The notes: generated by a model from the sequence alone, not told the origin. DNA of 64,000 nucleotides from Deltaproteobacteria bacterium (GCA_019307815.1 JAFDIV010000013.1:33755-97754), one strand, 5' to 3'. Positions 28,401 through 38,426 are shown, counted from the first letter of the stretch. Translations and numbers: made by a program.

Positions 28401-28662
28401 GAAGGAGATGAGTTCAGCAAGGTCAGGGGTTCCTGAGGAGGATTTTTCAAACAATCTCTGTCTGCCCAGACCGCCAATGGCCCCTGAGCTTGACAATTAG
28501 GCCGAAAATGGCAAAAGTATTATATAAATGGCCTGTACACCCGTGGCGCATAAAGACCCACCGCCAAACTGACAAAAGGACATCCTATACCGGGCCCACT
28601 GAAGAAGGGATGAACCACACCCTTACAACAATTACCTCATGTGGCCGGATAATGAGGAATTG

Positions 28663-29829
28663 ATGCAGAAGGCAATCATTCATTTGGACATGGATGCCTT
28701 TTATCCATCGGTGGAGGTGCTGGACAATCCGGCATTAAAGGGAAAGCCAGTTATAGTAGGCGGCAGCCGGGAAAGGGGTGTGGTAGCATCTGCTTCATAT
28801 GAGGCCAGAAAATTTGGTGTACATTCCGCCCAGCCCATGGCCACAGCTATGCGCCTATGCCCCCACGGGATATTTTTGCCGGTCAGAATGGCAAGATACA
28901 GGGAGGTTTCAAAACAGGTATTTGAGATATTTTATCATTTTACCCCATTAGTAGAGCCCCTATCAATAGATGAAGCATTTCTGGATGTTACAGGTTCTAC
29001 ACGCCTTTTTGGCCAGCCCGAAGATATTGCAAGAAAAATAAAGAAAGTAGTTTTAGAAGAGACAGGGCTCACGGTCTCGGCTGGCGTGGCTCCAAGCAAA
29101 TTTGTTGCCAAGATCGCATCTGATATGGACAAGCCCGATGGCCTGACCATTGTGCCCCCTGACAGGGTTAGAGAGTTTTTGAACCCGCTTCCCATAAAGA
29201 AGATGTGGGGCGTTGGAAAGGTGACACACCACGCTTTGATGCGCCTCAATGTTAGGACCTTTAAGGAGTTGAGCCAAGTGCCGCTTAAGGTTTTGGAAAA
29301 AGAATTTGGTAAACACGGTCTTAAGTTGCATCAACTATCAATGGGAATAGATGATCGAGAGGTTATACCGTATCATGACGTGAAGTCTATGGGCCATGAA
29401 GAAACCTTTCCCCAAGATATCTTGGATATGGATACGGCCAAAAAGGAGCTCCTATATCTTGCAAATAAGGTGGCTCACCGGATGCGCAAAAAGGAGGTCG
29501 CTGGCAGAACCGTTACCTTAAAGGTAAAATACAGCGATTTCCGCCAGATAACCAGGTCCAAGACGCTCTCTAAATCCACAGACGACGGTTTTGAGATATA
29601 TTCGATTGTTTGCCAGCTTCTGGAAAAAACAGCAGTGGGGAAGAGGCCAGTTCGGCTTTTGGGTATCTCATTGTCTCAACTCAGCTTTCTAGCAGCAAGA
29701 CGCCAGTTGCCCCTTTTTGACCAGGATATGGATTCTGTGAGAAGAAAAAATCTAAACATGGCCCTAGATTCTTTATATGAAAAATATGGTGAGGAAAACG
29801 TGCGGCCTGGAGTACTTTTTAGCAAATAA
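28663..29829 (+). CDS. dinB: DNA polymerase IV (DinB)
   Basis: Translesion Y-family polymerase of 388 residues. All catalytic carboxylates are present: Asp9 and Asp11 in IIHLDMDAFYPSVE, Asp103-Glu104 in SIDEAFLD. The little-finger domain follows, and the tail has a possible clamp-binding QLPLFD. An upstream in-frame ATG at 28639 lacks a ribosome site, while the ATG at 28663 has GAGG seven bases before and starts just ahead of the first motif, so I prefer it. Transcribed alone. Confidence 0.93.
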   Translation: MQKAIIHLDMDAFYPSVEVLDNPALKGKPVIVGGSRERGVVASASYEARKFGVHSAQPMATAMRLCPHGIFLPVRMARYREVSKQVFEIFYHFTPLVEPLSIDEAFLDVTGSTRLFGQPEDIARKIKKVVLEETGLTVSAGVAPSKFVAKIASDMDKPDGLTIVPPDRVREFLNPLPIKKMWGVGKVTHHALMRLNVRTFKELSQVPLKVLEKEFGKHGLKLHQLSMGIDDREVIPYHDVKSMGHEETFPQDILDMDTAKKELLYLANKVAHRMRKKEVAGRTVTLKVKYSDFRQITRSKTLSKSTDDGFEIYSIVCQLLEKTAVGKRPVRLLGISLSQLSFLAARRQLPLFDQDMDSVRRKNLNMALDSLYEKYGEENVRPGVLFSK

Positions 29830-29843
29830 CCGCAGCATCCCAT

Positions 29844-29906
29844 CTCTTCTGAACCCTTTTGTATTAGCTAGGAAGCAAGAGCTGCTAATACTGGGTCACG
29901 GAAGAG
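29844..29906. terminator. Long imperfect hairpin between convergent genes
   Basis: An inner stem GTATTAGC/GCTAATAC (29861-29868 with 29884-29891) is enclosed by a weaker outer stem CTCTTC...GAAGAG (29844-29849 with 29901-29906). It lies between dinB (+) and the hypothetical gene (-), which converge, so a bidirectional terminator is the simplest reading. T-runs are weak. Confidence 0.45.
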
Positions 29907-29923
29907 AAGGGTCTTAGGAATAG

Positions 29924-30277
29924 TTACATTTCAAGCTCCGCGAGGCGCCTTGCACATTCATTGGCCACATTGTAATCGGCTTCTTTTTCACCTGGCATTA
30001 TCGCCCACCCGTGTGTTTTTACATAGTCACCTGTTTTCCATGATTCCAGTTGTTTCAGTTCCTTGAGTCTCTCCTGCCTATTTGGGTCTTGCATGAATTG
30101 TAAGACACAAATTGGTGCCAAGCGGGCTACCACAGCCTCGGTAGCAGTTTCCTCTGCCATTCTTTGGGCAGTACTGCCCTTTACCCATCCACCTACTGTG
30201 AACCCAATAATTGCTAACAAAACTGCGCCACCAGCAGCACCCCACAAACAAAGTTTAAGTTTTTCCTTCCAATTCAT
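29924..30277 (-). CDS. Conserved hypothetical protein, membrane-anchored
   Basis: A 117-residue protein with one N-terminal hydrophobic segment (residues 9-32, LWGAAGGAVLLAIIGFTVGG) and a hydrophilic, mostly helical remainder. The patterns GGWVKGSTAQRMAEE, ARLAPICVLQF and HGWAIMPG recur in small conserved proteins of other Proteobacteria, but no function is assigned. Two cysteines (LAPICV, ANECAR) would face the periplasm if the anchor is in-out, and might form a disulfide. Confidence 0.7.
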   Translation of the reverse strand: MNWKEKLKLCLWGAAGGAVLLAIIGFTVGGWVKGSTAQRMAEETATEAVVARLAPICVLQFMQDPNRQERLKELKQLESWKTGDYVKTHGWAIMPGEKEADYNVANECARRLAELEM

Positions 30278-30646
30278 GTGTACACCTCCTGTGGTTTAGG
30301 GTTTGGAGCGAAGGTTAAAATTTTGATATTATCCCGGTAATTGGTGTGGAAATCAAAAAGACCGGGTACCCTGGGACAGAAGAAATGGTGAATAAATTTG
30401 GTAGGCAAAAATCTTTATTTATAATTATCCTCCAAAAAAATAGATATTGCAAACAAAATCTTTGGGGTGCAGTTGAATAAGTTATACACCTATAGACCGC
30501 AGCTAGCTTTAACGGATTAAGAAGTAAAGTAGATTCTCATAATGCTTATTAAAAGTCCAAGGTTTACCATTGCATAGGAATAAGGGAGATGCTAAGGAAT
30601 AAAAGCGGCGGAAGCGGGTTTTTCCACAGATTAAGACGCAAGAGGA
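30278..30646. other. Divergent intergenic region before gpmI
   Basis: An AT-rich 369-base gap that must carry the promoters of the small membrane protein gene and gpmI. I see no convincing promoter pair, RNA gene or repeat. Confidence 0.45.
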
Positions 30647-30652
30647 GTGACA

Positions 30653-32287
30653 GTGGAACTGAAACTGAAAAAGCATCCCTGGTTTAGAGGCAGAAAGGGC
30701 CCTTTGCTTCTCGTTATTATGGACGGCATAGGCCTCGGTCCCCAGGACGAACGCAATGCGGTGTTTATGGCAAAGACTCCGACCCTTGACCGACTCTTTG
30801 CATCCAAGCTGTTCTGCAGGCTTCAGGCCCATGGGACTGCAGTGGGTTTGCCCACGGATAAGGATATGGGAAATAGCGAAGTAGGCCATAATGCCCTAGG
30901 TGCAGGCCGGGTGTTTGATCAAGGGGCTCGGCTTGTAAATAAGGCCATTGAGACGGGGAAGATTTTTGAATCCGAGCTTTGGCAGCAGATTGTTGAAAGG
31001 GGTAAGAAAGGTGGGACAATCCACTTTATTGGGCTTCTTTCGGATGGAAATGTACATTCCCATATTGATCATCTATACAAGCTGATCGACAAATGCGCAG
31101 AGTTGGATCTAAAACGGGTGCGCGTACATGTCCTGTTTGATGGAAGGGATGTGGGAGAAAAATCAGCACTGAACTATGTAATCCCCACGGAAGAAAAACT
31201 GGCCAAGCTCTCTTTGGAAAAGGGGCTGGATTACAGGATTGCTTCAGGTGGGGGGCGGATGAAGGTTACCATGGACCGGTACGAGGCGGACTGGCGCATC
31301 GTAAAGAGAGGGTGGGATGCCCATGTACTTGGCAAGGGCAGGCCTTTTCGCTCTGCAAAGGAAGCTGTTGAGACGTATTACAAGGAAGATCCTGACATAA
31401 CCGATCAATATCTGGATTCATTTGTGGTGGTGGATGAAAAGGGAGAGCCTGTAGGTCTTATTCGTGATGGAGATGTTGTAATAAATTTCAACTTCAGGGG
31501 CGACAGGGCCATAGAGATATCAAGGGCCTTTACAGAGAAAGAATTTCGTGAATTCGACCGGGGCCCATTACCAGACGTGATATACGCTGGAATGATGGAA
31601 TACGACGGAGATTTACACATTCCCCCTAACTTTCTGGTATGGCCCCCTGCCATTGACCGAACTGTTAGTGAGTATCTGTGTGCCGAGGGTGTTACCTCAT
31701 TTGCAATCTCCGAGACGCAGAAGTACGGCCATGTCACGTATTTCTGGAATGGAAACAGGTCTGGATATATAGACGAGAAATTGGAAACCTACATTGAGAT
31801 CCCCTCTGATAGAATAGAGTTCGATAAGGCTCCACAGATGAAGGCACTTGAAATCACAGATAAGACTATTGAGCTCCTGGAAACCGGGAAGTTCAGGTTC
31901 GGGCGCCTTAATTTTGCCAATGGTGATATGGTGGGCCACACGGGTAATATGGAGGCAGCCATTACGGCCGTGGAGACAGTGGATTCGTGTGCGGGCCGGC
32001 TTATCAAGGTGGTGAACGATCTAGGGGGTATAACCGTGGTAACGGCAGACCATGGTAATTCCGACGAGATGTTTACCATTGACTCCCACGGAAACCGTAA
32101 GCCCAAGACAGCGCATACCTTGAACCCAGTTCCCTTTGTTATTGTTGATTCACAATATGGCGGTGAATATGAAATGGCCCCTTTGGAAAAAAGGGGGCTG
32201 TCTAATGTGGCCGCCACACTCCTCAACCTGCTTGGGTATGAAAAGGTAGAGGACTATGATCCGTCACTAATTCAATTCAAACACTAA
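30653..32287 (+). CDS. gpmI: 2,3-bisphosphoglycerate-independent phosphoglycerate mutase
   Basis: Cofactor-independent, manganese-dependent mutase that interconverts 3- and 2-phosphoglycerate in glycolysis and gluconeogenesis. About 544 residues, usual for GpmI. MDGIGLG supplies a metal Asp, KDMGNSEVGHNALGAGR holds the phospho-Ser, the phosphatase-insert region contains HVLFDGRDVGEKSAL, and the second metal centre includes FNFRGDRAIE, VTADHGNSDEM and KTAHTLNPVPF. A GTG at 30647 is also in frame, but the GTG at 30653 has AGAGGAG at a better distance. A lipid-kinase gene follows 70 bases downstream. Confidence 0.95.
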   Translation: MELKLKKHPWFRGRKGPLLLVIMDGIGLGPQDERNAVFMAKTPTLDRLFASKLFCRLQAHGTAVGLPTDKDMGNSEVGHNALGAGRVFDQGARLVNKAIETGKIFESELWQQIVERGKKGGTIHFIGLLSDGNVHSHIDHLYKLIDKCAELDLKRVRVHVLFDGRDVGEKSALNYVIPTEEKLAKLSLEKGLDYRIASGGGRMKVTMDRYEADWRIVKRGWDAHVLGKGRPFRSAKEAVETYYKEDPDITDQYLDSFVVVDEKGEPVGLIRDGDVVINFNFRGDRAIEISRAFTEKEFREFDRGPLPDVIYAGMMEYDGDLHIPPNFLVWPPAIDRTVSEYLCAEGVTSFAISETQKYGHVTYFWNGNRSGYIDEKLETYIEIPSDRIEFDKAPQMKALEITDKTIELLETGKFRFGRLNFANGDMVGHTGNMEAAITAVETVDSCAGRLIKVVNDLGGITVVTADHGNSDEMFTIDSHGNRKPKTAHTLNPVPFVIVDSQYGGEYEMAPLEKRGLSNVAATLLNLLGYEKVEDYDPSLIQFKH

Positions 32288-32357
32288 CCAAAACCCATCA
32301 TATTTTTTAGTCTCGAAAGTGTCTTCCGCCCTGAAATAGGGGTGGGGAGGAAGGCGT

Positions 32358-33239
32358 ATGTCAAACCTTAGAAATCTAGTGCTAATTGCTAATCCAAATG
32401 CAGGGAGATACGCTGCTGCCACTGTCAAGCGGGTCCAGGCCTATTATCAGACAATGGGGATTGAGGTGCTGTTGTGGAGAGGAGATATGGGAAGCTGTTT
32501 TAGGGATGCCATTTCCAGCTTGGACTCTCGTCGAGACGCGGTTGTAGTAATAGGCGGTGATGGGACTTTAAACCAAGTGATCAACACACTTGGCCCTGGA
32601 AAAGTGACAATTGGGATTATCCCGGCTGGTACAGGGAACGTATTTGCTCGAGAACTGGGGGTTCCTACGAAGGATCCCCTTGGGGCGGCTGAGGTAACGC
32701 TAAGAAACCAAAAGCGCAGACTGGACCTAGGCTTGTTGGACGGGAGGTATTTTCTCCTCATGGCAGGAATAGGATTTGACGGACAGGTGGCGGCCAGGCT
32801 GGAGGCGGCTCAGAAGCGGCGGATGGGTTTGGGGGCATATGCATGGGCCACTATGCGGGAAATCTTTAAATATCAGGCCCGGCCCATCTATGTAAAAGCT
32901 AAGGGGCACAATGAGCGGGGCTCTACTGTATTGATTTGCAATACCAGGCGCTACGGGGGACCCCTAACATTTGCACAGAAGGCGTATCCGGATGATGGTC
33001 TTCTAGATGTGGTGGTGTTCAGAAGGATGGGGTTTCTTCCCGCCCTTAGGTTTTTTCTAATGGGCTGCGGTTTCCGGTACTTTATTAGGGAAAGAGACTT
33101 GGTTTATTTCCAAACCAAGAGTTTAGAAGTCAAGTCAAAATATCCCATACCAGTGCAAATAGATGGAGATTACTATGGGATTCTGCCTGTACGGATAAGT
33201 GTGGCGCCTAACTCTCAGGATTTCCTTGTGGGGAGTTAG
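32358..33239 (+). CDS. Diacylglycerol/sphingosine-kinase-family lipid kinase
   Basis: A 293-residue soluble lipid kinase of the DagK/YegS type. Motifs in order: LIANPNAGR (phosphate loop, residue 10-18), VVVIGGDGTLNQVINTLG (nucleotide binding), IGIIPAGTGNVFAREL, and the C-terminal beta-sandwich with DDGLLDVVVF. It likely phosphorylates diacylglycerol or a related lipid. It follows gpmI and overlaps the convergent protease-like gene by four bases at its stop. Confidence 0.88.
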   Translation: MSNLRNLVLIANPNAGRYAAATVKRVQAYYQTMGIEVLLWRGDMGSCFRDAISSLDSRRDAVVVIGGDGTLNQVINTLGPGKVTIGIIPAGTGNVFARELGVPTKDPLGAAEVTLRNQKRRLDLGLLDGRYFLLMAGIGFDGQVAARLEAAQKRRMGLGAYAWATMREIFKYQARPIYVKAKGHNERGSTVLICNTRRYGGPLTFAQKAYPDDGLLDVVVFRRMGFLPALRFFLMGCGFRYFIRERDLVYFQTKSLEVKSKYPIPVQIDGDYYGILPVRISVAPNSQDFLVGS

Positions 33240-34111
33240 ACGGGGTCCCCAATGCCTCCATTAAGCAAAGCCAGTACTACGGTCCACTTGGTTGCCTTCA
33301 CAATACGACTTTCCGGATAAAGGCCTGTTTGTAAGGCCACAATCCTCTGAGACCCCATGGAAGCCGTGTCTGGACAATCTCTGTGGGAGGCCAATTTCCA
33401 CACGCTGCACCCGCTCATGCCGCTCAGGCCTTCAGGAAAATTCACAAACACTTCTTGGGAGATTGAAGCAGCTTCTTTGTGGATTTTCGAGCGACCGCGT
33501 GTATGTGGAGGGCTCCATGCAAGTAGGAGGTGAAAACGCTGGTGATAGCTGCCCAGACCTTGTGTGGTTCCCCCGTACCCATAAGTTATGAAGTGCAAGG
33601 GGACTGATTCGGTTTGGTCCTCAATGCTGATAGAGTTTCCAGAGGCATGTTCAGGGTAACCTAGGAGGCAGTAAACGCCCTTTGAGGGCCCCTTATCTGC
33701 TGTGACATGCGAGGAATGAAGTAGGGCCCTTTTCCCAAGCACATCCACAACAATACGTGGAAGTGGAATCACAGCAACGTCCAAAGGCTCAGGGGCAAGA
33801 AGGATATGGCTGTCATCCTCTCCAATTTCATTGTTTTGGATGGCAAACAGTTGGGAACCTTTAGCCCTAATGCATAATTCCCCGGGCCCTAGCTGGGCTT
33901 GTTTGACCACATGGGCCGCAGTAACACACACAGGCCCTGTATCTGCCTGGAAAAGGGTCCCAGTTCCTAATGGATGAAAGGTGTCTTTGCATCGTACACC
34001 AATGGCTACAGTAGATGTATAGGCCTCGGTTGGCAGGCAGACATCTGTGGAGCACCGTACATATCTCCTGGGCGCCGTAGTGCTTACTGCTCTATCGGGG
34101 GCCTTTCCCAT
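33236..34111 (-). CDS. Trypsin-like serine protease family protein
   Basis: A 291-residue protein with a chymotrypsin-like triad in the right order: His67 in CVTAAHVV, Asp111 in EPLDVAVIPL and Ser233 in LSGMSGCSVW. There is no signal peptide, and no PDZ domain, so it is not a DegP-type enzyme and probably acts in the cytoplasm. Nothing around it indicates a substrate; defence-associated and signalling systems also use such stand-alone proteases. It is tail-to-tail with the lipid kinase gene with a four-base overlap. Confidence 0.7.
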   Translation of the reverse strand: MGKAPDRAVSTTAPRRYVRCSTDVCLPTEAYTSTVAIGVRCKDTFHPLGTGTLFQADTGPVCVTAAHVVKQAQLGPGELCIRAKGSQLFAIQNNEIGEDDSHILLAPEPLDVAVIPLPRIVVDVLGKRALLHSSHVTADKGPSKGVYCLLGYPEHASGNSISIEDQTESVPLHFITYGYGGTTQGLGSYHQRFHLLLAWSPPHTRGRSKIHKEAASISQEVFVNFPEGLSGMSGCSVWKLASHRDCPDTASMGSQRIVALQTGLYPESRIVKATKWTVVLALLNGGIGDPV

Positions 34112-34403
34112 TAATTCAGCCCTTAGTGGCTTATCCTTGAATCACCCTATCATTCAAAAGAAGGGAGATCAAGAGGGTTGGCCAATCCCTTTGGGAAAAA
34201 GCTTGCATTGGACCTAGGATAAAAGAAAATACTTCTTGTTAACTTTTTCCATTTTTGAGTCAAGTTTAGGTAAAAAACTCCGATGTAGGATTAAACATGT
34301 ATACCACGCAGGGCTAGGTGAGTAGCTTATGATCACGCGCTGAATGTCTCCTGTGCGGGATAAAGCAATATTTTCAGAACATAAGTAGTAAGGAGGCGAG
34401 AGA

Positions 34404-34889
34404 GTGAAAAGGCTTGTCGGGGGTGCCGCCTTATTGGTGGCTGTGGCCATAGGAGGTGCCTATCTAAACCCATATAATATCTATGATGCGGCCGCGGAGG
34501 CCGGGAAATCATATGTGGGCTCCAAGGCCTGTGCGTCCTGCCATGAGGAAGAGTACGAAAATTTTATTAAGTACTCAAAAAAGGCCCACTCCTTCCACAG
34601 TGTCCAATTAATGCGAAAGCAACTAACTTCTTCCGAACTAAAGGAATGCTTCCATTGTCATACCACAGGGTATGGAAAGCCGGGAGGATTCATTTCGGAG
34701 AAACAAACACCTGATCTCAAGAACCTGGGTTGTGAGACATGTCATGGCCCAGGAAGCGCCCATGTGGACTCAGAAGATGCATCCGATATCCTTGGTAAGG
34801 TGGATAAAGATTCGTGTAAGGCCTGCCATAATACCGATAGGGTGCGCGCGTTCAGGTACAAACCCATGCTATATGCCGGGGCACATTGA
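34404..34889 (+). CDS. Tetraheme c-type cytochrome (cytochrome c554-like)
   Basis: A 161-residue periplasmic multiheme protein. An N-terminal signal or anchor helix covers residues 2-21. Four CxxCH heme sites lie at 43-47, 82-86, 110-114 and 138-142, with spare histidines as distal ligands (KKAHSFHSV, GSAHVD). The layout resembles the cytochrome c554/c-family domain. Start is GTG at 34404 with AGGAGG seven bases upstream. It is 21 bases ahead of a chemoreceptor gene that also binds heme, so the two form an operon; the cytochrome may supply the receptor with electrons or share its signal. Confidence 0.85.
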   Translation: MKRLVGGAALLVAVAIGGAYLNPYNIYDAAAEAGKSYVGSKACASCHEEEYENFIKYSKKAHSFHSVQLMRKQLTSSELKECFHCHTTGYGKPGGFISEKQTPDLKNLGCETCHGPGSAHVDSEDASDILGKVDKDSCKACHNTDRVRAFRYKPMLYAGAH

Positions 34890-34910
34890 CAGACTGGATA
34901 GGAGGAACAG

Positions 34911-36377
34911 ATGTCTTTGTTTGCCTTTTTTGAAAAACGCCTTTGGATAAAGGTGCTGGGTGGCATTTTGGCTGCCCTGCTTCTCGTATTTGGTTTCATA
35001 ATCATCACCAACGTGAATTTCCAGAAAAGACTGATTGATCAACAGGCGGATGATTATGGTGAGACCCTTGCTACGGCCATTGAGGGAACTATGTTCGATG
35101 CCTTGGCCGTGGGGGACAATGATACGGTAAGACAGCAGTTTGCACGTCTCAAGGAAAAGACTCGAGACCTGGATGTATTCGTCTTTGATGCTACAGGGGA
35201 AATTATATTCGGCACACAGAAGGAGACGATCGGTAAGAATCTTGCCACCACCCTTTCAGACCCCCATCATCTGGCCACTGCCCGAAAGATGTTGGAGACG
35301 GGTCGATCTCCGGACACTGCCTTAAGGGAATCCATCTCCGGCTCGCGCTATATCAGCCTTTTGAGGCCGATCCTGAATGAAAAGCGTTGCCAACACTGCC
35401 ACGGGAAAACACGTAGGGTACTTGGGGGTATACAGGTACGTACTTCGGTGGAAAAGGCATTTGTGGCCGCTGATCAAATTCGGAACAAGAGCATTGTAGT
35501 GGGCTTTTTGGGCTTCTTTCTTTTAGGAGTTGTTGTATATCTTCTTTTCAGGCGCAGTATAAATCGTCCTCTGAATCGACTGCTTGAGGTAACGGGCTAT
35601 ATGCGTAGAGGCGACTTGACCCATTCTTTGACCATTACCGGCCAGGATGAGATCAACCATATGATGGCCAGGCTAAATCTTGTTATGCAGAGTCTTCGCG
35701 ATATGATAGCTGAAATAAAGCAAAATGCCGATGTGCTCAAGGAACTTGCTTGCAGCCAGGCGGCATCGGTTGAGGAGACCAGTGCATCTATTGAGGAAAT
35801 TTCCAATATGACCAAGCAGACGGCCGAAAATGCACATAGAGCTGATGAGCTCATGAGGGAGGTTAAGGCCGTGGTGGAAGAGGCATCTCAGTCCATAGAC
35901 AGGCTGGCCCAGTCTATGGCAGACATTAAATCTTCAAACGAGCAGACTTCCAAGATTGTAACCGCCATCGATGAAATCGCCTTCCAGACTAATCTTCTGG
36001 CCCTTAATGCGGCCGTGGAGGCTGCCAGGGCCGGGGAGGCTGGTGCAGGATTTGCCGTTGTAGCAGACGAGGTCCGAAACTTGGCGTTGCGGGCAGCTGA
36101 GGCGGCAAAGAATACCACAACCCTCATTGAAGATACCACGAGTAGGGTAAATGAAGGTGTGGGGCTAATGAAAAAGACGGATGCCGCATTTTCAACCCTA
36201 TCAGAAAAGATAGGAACAGCATGTACACTGATGAATGATATTGACACTGCTGCCCGTGAGCAATCAGATGGTATCACCCATGTAAATACTGCTATCAGTG
36301 AAATTGACCAAGGCGTTCAAAAGGTGGCTGCCAGCGCAGAAGAACTATCCGGTGCCATTGAGACCTTTGTTATTTAG
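34911..36377 (+). CDS. Heme-binding methyl-accepting chemotaxis protein
   Basis: A 488-residue chemoreceptor: TM1 about 12-33, a periplasmic sensor domain 34-190, TM2 about 193-213, HAMP, and a canonical signalling tip ([20 protein letters not shown]). The periplasmic domain contains a covalent heme site CQHCHG (Cys160, Cys163, His164) after a Cache/PAS-like fold ([13 protein letters not shown]). Family knowledge: c-type heme chemoreceptors of Desulfovibrio (DcrA) and Geobacter sense oxygen or redox state. The upstream tetraheme cytochrome gene, 21 bases away, strengthens that reading. Ribosome site GGAGGAACAG. Confidence 0.9.
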   Translation: MSLFAFFEKRLWIKVLGGILAALLLVFGFIIITNVNFQKRLIDQQADDYGETLATAIEGTMFDALAVGDNDTVRQQFARLKEKTRDLDVFVFDATGEIIFGTQKETIGKNLATTLSDPHHLATARKMLETGRSPDTALRESISGSRYISLLRPILNEKRCQHCHGKTRRVLGGIQVRTSVEKAFVAADQIRNKSIVVGFLGFFLLGVVVYLLFRRSINRPLNRLLEVTGYMRRGDLTHSLTITGQDEINHMMARLNLVMQSLRDMIAEIKQNADVLKELACSQAASVEETSASIEEISNMTKQTAENAHRADELMREVKAVVEEASQSIDRLAQSMADIKSSNEQTSKIVTAIDEIAFQTNLLALNAAVEAARAGEAGAGFAVVADEVRNLALRAAEAAKNTTTLIEDTTSRVNEGVGLMKKTDAAFSTLSEKIGTACTLMNDIDTAAREQSDGITHVNTAISEIDQGVQKVAASAEELSGAIETFVI

Positions 36378-36464
36378 AAAGGCCCAAATTACCTTATAAG
36401 TATCCCCAAGTAGCCTGATGAAAATCCTCCCGTGGCGTTTATGACGCCATCCATGTCAGTATGT

Positions 36465-36500
36465 CAGGGATTACTCAAATCCCTGCTTTCTCCCTTTTTT
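36465..36500 (+). terminator. Probable rho-independent terminator after heme chemoreceptor
   Basis: CAGGGATT (36465-36472) and AATCCCTG (36478-36485) form a perfect eight-pair stem with a five-base loop, followed by a T-rich run to 36500. It is 88 bases after the chemoreceptor stop. The rest of the gap to 36682 shows nothing clear. Confidence 0.6.
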
Positions 36501-36682
36501 ACTTCCTAGCCCCTTTGCCACCCGTTAGTTATCAACGGTGCCATGGGAAAGGTGGCTTCCCTGGCACGGCTATTCACAGGAGATCCTTGAGGGAGCAGGA
36601 AGATTTGGAGAAAAGTGGGTCAATATGATATGATTATATATGCAGGTGGAACGGGACGCTAAGCCATGATTCGGAGGAGGGG

Positions 36683-37783
36683 ATGAAAGATCTTTTCGAA
36701 GAAACAGCCATTAGCGGGATGAGGCTTCGAAACCGATTCGTGCGCTCAGCTACTTGGGAAGGCTTGGCAGACGATAAAGGGGCCGCTACCCCAAGGCTTA
36801 TCCACATGATGGCAGAGCTGGCAGAAGGAAGGGTCGGACTGATTATATCGGGTCATGCCTATGTGGAAAAAAGGGGCCAGGCTGGTCCATGGCAGCTAGG
36901 TGTATATGATGACAGCTTGATGCCAGGGCTTCACAGGATGACAGAGGCCGTACACGAAAAGGGTGGTAGGATCGCACTGCAGCTCGCTCACTCCGGTTTT
37001 TTTGCGCGTAGACAACTTACCGGCCATGACCCCGTGGCCCCATCATCTTTGGAAGGAGTGGGCAAGAGCCCAAGAAAGGCCATGGGTAAGAAGGAAATTG
37101 CCGAGGTGGTTAAGGCTTTTGGGGAGGGTGCCAGGCGTGCAAAAGAGGCGGGATTCGATGCAGTCCAGATCCATGCCGCTCATGGCTATCTCTTGAGCCA
37201 GTTTCTCTCACCGTTTTACAACCGGCGTAAGGACAATTATGGGGGGGCAGTGGAGCACAGGGCGCGGATCGTTCTTGAAGTCTTGGCTTCTATCCGCAAG
37301 GCGGTGGGCGCTGAATTCCCAGTCTTTATCAAGATGAACTGTGCTGATTTCATTGACGAAGGACTCGGGCTCGAGGATGCCCTGCGGGTGGGGCAACTCC
37401 TGGAGCAAAACGGCATTGATGCCATTGAATTGAGCGGAGGGGTGCTTACCGGTGGAAAATTGGGCCCGAGTCGTATAGGAATAAAAGATGAGGAAAAGGA
37501 GGCCTATTTCAGAGAAGAGGCAAAAGTATTCAAGGAAACGGTCAGGGTGCCACTTATTTTGGTGGGAGGTATTCGGTCCTATCAGGTGGCTGATAGGCTT
37601 TTAAAACAGGGCTTTGCCGACTATTTTTCCATGAGCCGCCCTTTTATCAGGGAACCTGGCCTTATCAAGAGATGGGAGTCAGGAGACTTGCGACGGGCTG
37701 CTTGTATTTCTGACAACAAGTGTTTCATCTCAGCTAGGGAAGGGAAAGGGATCAATTGCCCTACAGCACAGGAAAACCTATAG
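36683..37783 (+). CDS. Old-yellow-enzyme-type NADH:flavin oxidoreductase
   Basis: A 366-residue FMN-dependent ene-reductase-like TIM barrel. Motifs: LRNRFVRSATWEG near the start, the substrate-binding pair in VQIHAAHGYLLSQFLSP, YNRRKDNYGG, and IELSGG with VGGIRS at the phosphate-binding end. It lacks the Fe-S and NAD-binding C-terminal domains of the trimethylamine-dehydrogenase/2,4-dienoyl-CoA-reductase type. A short Cys-containing tail (CISDNKC, GINC) recalls the linker that binds the Fe-S cluster in those larger enzymes. A nitroreductase gene follows at 70 bases. Both may reduce electrophiles; the substrate is unknown. Confidence 0.86.
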   Translation: MKDLFEETAISGMRLRNRFVRSATWEGLADDKGAATPRLIHMMAELAEGRVGLIISGHAYVEKRGQAGPWQLGVYDDSLMPGLHRMTEAVHEKGGRIALQLAHSGFFARRQLTGHDPVAPSSLEGVGKSPRKAMGKKEIAEVVKAFGEGARRAKEAGFDAVQIHAAHGYLLSQFLSPFYNRRKDNYGGAVEHRARIVLEVLASIRKAVGAEFPVFIKMNCADFIDEGLGLEDALRVGQLLEQNGIDAIELSGGVLTGGKLGPSRIGIKDEEKEAYFREEAKVFKETVRVPLILVGGIRSYQVADRLLKQGFADYFSMSRPFIREPGLIKRWESGDLRRAACISDNKCFISAREGKGINCPTAQENL

Positions 37784-37853
37784 CTGGCAAGGCTGGGTTG
37801 AGAGAGAAGATGACCTTTGTTGATAAGAACAATCAAAACAAGGAGGAGAGGTT

Positions 37854-38426
37854 ATGGAGCTGTTCGAAGCGATAAAGGGGAGGAGAAGTTGCAGGAATTT
37901 TTCATCGGAGCCAATAACCGAAGATATCATCATGGAGATCATTGAGGCGGGTACGTGGGCCCCTTCACCCTTGAATGGCCAGCCATGGGAATTCATTGTT
38001 ATTGAAGACAATGCTACCAAAGAGATGATATACCAGGAAGCGGAGAGGTGTCGCAAATGGGGCGAGGAGGCAAGCGGCTGGAAATGGCTTGGAAAATACC
38101 GAGTGGACTTTTTGAAGTCAGCCCCCGTGCTGATCGCTGTGGTGGGAGATCCCGCGAAGACAGGGCTTGATGCATATCTTGATGAGGGTGGTGTGGGTTA
38201 CCAATACGCCTGTGCCGCAGCTATCCAAAACATGCACCTAGCCGCGCACGGACTCGGCCTAAGTAGTTTGTGGTTTACATTGTATGACAAAAAGAAGATG
38301 CGTGAAATCTTAGACATACCTCCTGAAAAGAATCCTGTGAGCATTGTGTGCATTGGAAAGCCTGCAGGTGAGATACCAGCTCCACCCCGAAAGGAGGTAA
38401 AAGAGAAGGTGCGTTTTGTCCGGTGA
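37854..38426 (+). CDS. Nitroreductase-family flavoprotein
   Basis: A 190-residue FMN-binding oxidoreductase with the family signature: FEAIKGRRSCRNF at the start, WAPSPLNGQPWEFIV, the dimer helix GGVGYQYACAAAIQNMHLAAHGLGLSSLW, quoted as position about 115-145, and CIGKPAG at the end. It reduces nitro groups, quinones or related electrophiles with NAD(P)H; the real substrate is unknown. AGGAGAGGTT precedes the ATG. It is a probable operon with the upstream flavoenzyme. Confidence 0.88.
   Translation: MELFEAIKGRRSCRNFSSEPITEDIIMEIIEAGTWAPSPLNGQPWEFIVIEDNATKEMIYQEAERCRKWGEEASGWKWLGKYRVDFLKSAPVLIAVVGDPAKTGLDAYLDEGGVGYQYACAAAIQNMHLAAHGLGLSSLWFTLYDKKKMREILDIPPEKNPVSIVCIGKPAGEIPAPPRKEVKEKVRFVR

Noticed and set aside
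36555..36575. Sigma54-like TGGCAC...TTCA sequence upstream of the flavoenzyme gene
   Set aside because: The -12 element lacks the required GC, so it does not meet the consensus.
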